Below, piece by piece: positions 28,412 through 30,518 of a DNA stretch of 30,518 nt. A program made the position numbers and the translations under genes. Every line of letters begins with the position of its first letter. The stretch's first letter is position 1. This DNA comes from Candidatus Ryanbacteria bacterium (lineage in GTDB: Bacteria > Patescibacteriota > Minisyncoccia > Ryanbacterales > GWA2-47-10b): the NCBI GenBank assembly GCA_943354465.1, contig CALRCC010000002.1:1-30518 (forward strand), given 5' to 3'. A model generated the notes under the pieces. The model had not been told where the DNA came from. It made no database searches and saw only the letters and a list, made by a program, of their open reading frames with translations.

Positions 28412-28813
28412 ATGAACAAAAAATTTATTTGGATAATCGCAGTTATTATAATTCTCGCTGGTATGGGTATTTATTTTGCCTTGAATCGGCAATTATCATC
28501 TCCAGAACAAGGTTTGCTTCCAACTCCAACTTCAGGGCCAATCGTGGTTAGTGGCAGAATCACTTGCTTGTCCAAAAAAGGCTCGGGGATACAATCTATG
28601 GAATGCGCCATTGGACTAAAAGGAATAGATGGTCGAAATTATGGATTAAAAAAGCCTTTCAAACTTGATCCGGAATACAAATTTTCTGTAGATGGTTTGA
28701 GAGTGCAAGTATCTGGCACATTTAGCCCCGAAGAGATAAAAGGGCCTGATGGCAATAAATACGATGTGGTGGGTGTAATTGATGTAACTTCCATAAAAGA
28801 AATTGTAGACTAG
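28412..28813 (+). CDS. Exported, membrane-anchored small protein
   Basis: This 133-residue protein starts with a typical N-terminal anchor: two lysines and then a hydrophobic helix (about 5-25). A Pro/Ser/Thr linker follows (LLPTPTSGP), then an all-beta-looking domain (about 45-130) with two cysteines 12 residues apart (ITCLSKKGSGIQSMECAIGL), probably a disulfide. The strands around VSGRITC and VQVSGTF suggest an OB-like barrel, but no family was recognised. It lies eight bases after the 66-residue gene, so the two are likely co-transcribed. Confidence 0.7.
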   Translation: MNKKFIWIIAVIIILAGMGIYFALNRQLSSPEQGLLPTPTSGPIVVSGRITCLSKKGSGIQSMECAIGLKGIDGRNYGLKKPFKLDPEYKFSVDGLRVQVSGTFSPEEIKGPDGNKYDVVGVIDVTSIKEIVD

Positions 28814-28885
28814 AACGCTCAATCAGAGAGAATTTGCCGCCAAAGAAAAACTTGAAATCGTCCAATCCGAAAGGTTCGCTTCTGC

Positions 28886-28927
28886 GGGCGGGCGGAAGGG
28901 GGGTTGGGGGGGGAATTCCGCCCGCCC
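28886..28927. repeat. GC-rich hairpin with a G-run loop
   Basis: A perfect 12-bp stem (GGGCGGGCGGAA with TTCCGCCCGCCC) encloses an 18-base loop with runs of six and eight G residues separated by TT. The loop could fold into a G-quadruplex. It is the first of several hairpins in the gene-free stretch 28814-29112. Confidence 0.9.
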
Positions 28928-28948
28928 TACAAATTTTGGGCGAAATCA

Positions 28949-28966
28949 GTTCGAATTTTTTCGAAC
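28949..28966. repeat. Small hairpin GTTCGAA/TTCGAAC
   Basis: GTTCGAA (28949-28955) and TTCGAAC (28960-28966) are reverse complements around a TTTT loop. A similar CGGTTCGA/TCGAACCG pair occurs at 30457-30488 near the end of the recombinase. Confidence 0.75.
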
Positions 28967-29010
28967 GCACACCGCCAAAATTGAAAATCGGAATCGGAGG
29001 CCGAAATGGG

Positions 29011-29029
29011 GTCGCGCCGAAGGCGCGAC
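29011..29029. repeat. Hairpin GTCGCGCC/GGCGCGAC
   Basis: A perfect 8-bp GC-rich stem around the loop GAA. It lies between the G-run hairpin and the inverted repeat upstream of the recombinase. Confidence 0.85.
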
Positions 29030-29069
29030 ACTAATGCATTCCCCCCAAAAAACTCTGAATCAGAAAGGA

Positions 29070-29091
29070 TTTTCCACGCTCCGCGTGGCTC
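29070..29091 (+). repeat. 22-bp inverted repeat, left copy (upstream of recombinase)
   Basis: The core CCACGC-TCC-GCGTGG (29074-29088) is itself a hairpin, with TTTT before it and CTC after it. The exact reverse complement of all 22 bases lies at 30497-30518. This copy ends 21 bases before the recombinase ATG. Confidence 0.92.
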
Positions 29092-29112
29092 GTCGTTTGC
29101 CAATACAATTCT

Positions 29113-30518
29113 ATGAATAATCAAACCAAAAAGTTTTTCATATATACTCGCAAGTCTACGGACGACAAAGACAGACAAGTCCGCAGTATTGCAGACCAAC
29201 TTTCTGAGCTAAAGGAACTCGCGTTGAAAGAACAACTGGAAGTGATAGATGTCTTTGTCGAAAAGCAGACCGCCAAAATACCAGGTCGCCCTGTGTTTAA
29301 CGAAATGATGTTGAGAATGGAAAAAGGCGAAGCGTCTGGTATTTTGGCGTGGCATCCCGATAGACTTGCTCGCAACTCGGTAGACGGAGGAAAAATTATC
29401 TACCTCGTTGATACTGGCGTCATTTCAGAAATGAAATTTCCAAACTTTTTGGTTTGATCCGACACCGCAAGGAAAATTTATGCTCTCAATCGCTTTTTCT
29501 CAATCCAAGTATTATGTGGACAATTTGAGCGAAAATATCAAGCGCGGACATAGAAACAAAGTGAAGGACGGAATATGGCCTCAAATGTCCCCGATTGGAT
29601 ATGTGAACGAGAAAGGAAAAGGTATTGTGCCTCATCCCGAACTTTCGATATTAGTTAAAAAGACATTTGAGGCATACGCAACAGGAAACTTCACTTTGCG
29701 AGAAGTCCGCGACAAATTTAACGCGCTTGGATTGAAGCGAAAAAGCGGCAGAGAGCTTGCGGTGTCGAATTATCAAAAACTTCTCAAAAATCCTATTTAC
29801 ACTGGTCTAATGAGGTATAACGGAGAGATTTTTGAGGGAAAGCACGAACCGATTATTTCAAAGAAACTTTTTGATTCCGTTCAAGAAGTGATGAGCCGAA
29901 AATCTAAACCGCATAGCAAAGGTTTGAAACCATTTTTGTACAGAGGATTTTTCCGTTGCGGAGAGTGTGGTTGCTTCATTACCACCGAGCAACAAAAAGG
30001 TCATAACTATTTGCGGTGTACCAAACGGAAAAATCCTTGTACCCAAAGATATGTTCGTGAGGAAATCATCACTTCTCAAATTAAGGAAGAAATCAAAAAA
30101 GTTTCTTTGCCTCTCGATTGGACAGAATGGATGATCGCCGAAAATGCAAAAGATCGGCAATCGGAAGTCCAATCGTCTACGCTTTTTGCAGATAGTACAA
30201 AAGCCGATATTTCTCTTTTGGATTCTAAAATAGAGAAGCTGATGAGTGCCTATCTCGAAAGTGCGTTGTCGCTTGAAGAATATCGCGAAGCTAAAAACAA
30301 GTTGGTTAACCAAAATCAGCTTCTCAAAGAGAAATTATCGGCTTTTGAGCAAAAAGCGAATAATCGGTTCGAACTTACCGAAAAGTTTTTGAAATACAAT
30401 ATGGAATTGGCAAACGACCGAACAAATGAAGAAAATACTCATTTGTTCAAAAAAGTCGGTTCGAACTTTCAAATTAAGGATCGAACCGTACTTTTTGAGC
30501 CACGCGGAGCGTGGAAAA
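29113..30518 (+). pseudogene. Large serine recombinase, frameshifted and cut by the window end
   Basis: The first frame (29113-29457, 114 residues) has the resolvase catalytic start, with the nucleophile S15 in YTRKSTDD and the conserved AWHPDRLARNSVDGG, and it stops at a TGA at 29455-29457. The family sequence continues one base out of frame: FWFDPTPQGKF follows, then the recombinase domain (MSPIGYVN to about SVQEVM), a zinc ribbon (FRCGECGC, then LRCTKRKNPC) and a coiled coil, open to the last base. One extra A in the AAA at 29442-29444 explains the shift (CCA AAC instead of CCA ACT). It may be a real mutation, an assembly error or programmed frameshifting. The enzyme would integrate, excise or invert DNA. 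Its last visible codons overlap the right inverted repeat. Confidence 0.9.
30497..30518 (-). repeat. 22-bp inverted repeat, right copy (window end)
   Basis: The exact reverse complement of 29070-29091, reaching the final base, so the match may be longer. It lies in the open reading frame of the recombinase and encodes EPRGAWK. Confidence 0.92.

Noticed and set aside
28834..29034. 66-codon open frame in the hairpin-rich region
   Set aside because: Its codons run through perfect palindromes and a G-run, giving low-complexity Gly/Pro sequence with no start signals.
29436..29457. Established programmed frameshift in the recombinase
   Set aside because: No classical slippery sequence or stimulating structure is evident at 29440-29450, so mutation or assembly error remains more likely; kept only as an option.
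1..30518. Alternative genetic code with UGA as glycine, as in some CPR lineages
   Set aside because: Several genes (gapA, rpiB, capA) end in TGA that overlaps the next start codon, and no conserved gene needs UGA to be read through.

Overview
The window looks like a chromosome segment from a Candidate Phyla Radiation (Patescibacteria, Parcubacteria-like) bacterium. The reasons are tightly overlapping gene pairs, shortened translation factors (a release factor 1 without its N-terminal domain and a 148-residue EF-Ts), a split transketolase inside a pentose-phosphate and lower-glycolysis operon, a stand-alone PaaX/Cas2-like gene, and few Shine-Dalgarno sites. TGA ends several genes (gapA, rpiB, capA), so UGA is a stop codon and not recoded to glycine. 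The taxonomic assignment is inference.

Layout. 1-585 is the end of a surface-type protein with a polyproline tract. 597-8411 is one co-directional carbon operon: trxB, gapA, rpiB, rpe, a CapA-like phosphatase, the two transketolase halves, a PfkB kinase and class II aldolase. Most of its junctions overlap by about 4 bases. 8438-9164 holds a PaaX/Cas2-like gene bracketed by two identical 30-bp palindromic repeats. 9257-12724 carries a D-2-hydroxyacid dehydrogenase, ribosomal protein L25, a coiled-coil lytic transglycosylase and a SET-domain protein. 12726-13459 is a RAYT-type transposase with three copies of a 23-bp palindrome, two of them inside its own coding sequence. prfA and rpmE lie on the minus strand and diverge from rpsB-tsf. 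A small membrane protein, tRNA-Thr(TGT) and NDH-2 follow.

17571-20886 is an iron-sulfur and oxidative-stress operon: a four-cysteine ArsR-type repressor, cysteine desulfurase, an IscU/NifU-like scaffold, a three-cysteine ferredoxin, Fe/Mn superoxide dismutase and an Nfu protein. A palindromic operator overlaps the first promoter and start codon. An HtrA protease and a large ClpB/ClpC-type disaggregase come next. The right part (24800-28813) is tRNA-rich (Tyr, Thr, Trp, Ser). It holds L33, an MsrQ/YedZ-like haem membrane protein, two small genes with strong individual promoters and terminators, a GIY-YIG gene next to tRNA-Ser and a large palindrome, and small unknown proteins. From 28814 to the end there is a hairpin-rich, mobile-looking region with a frameshifted large serine recombinase bracketed by 22-bp inverted repeats; its 3' end lies outside the window.

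Several isolated or operon-leading genes have a -10 box only about 6-7 bases before the ATG, which points to leaderless mRNAs. The two small genes at 24900 and 27371 instead have long leaders and strong Shine-Dalgarno sites. The best candidates for undescribed biology are the ArsR/Fe-S operon, the REP-in-RAYT arrangement, the palindrome-bracketed Cas2-like gene, and the recombinase and GIY-YIG units with their hairpins. All functional calls come from reading motifs by eye; no database search was run.
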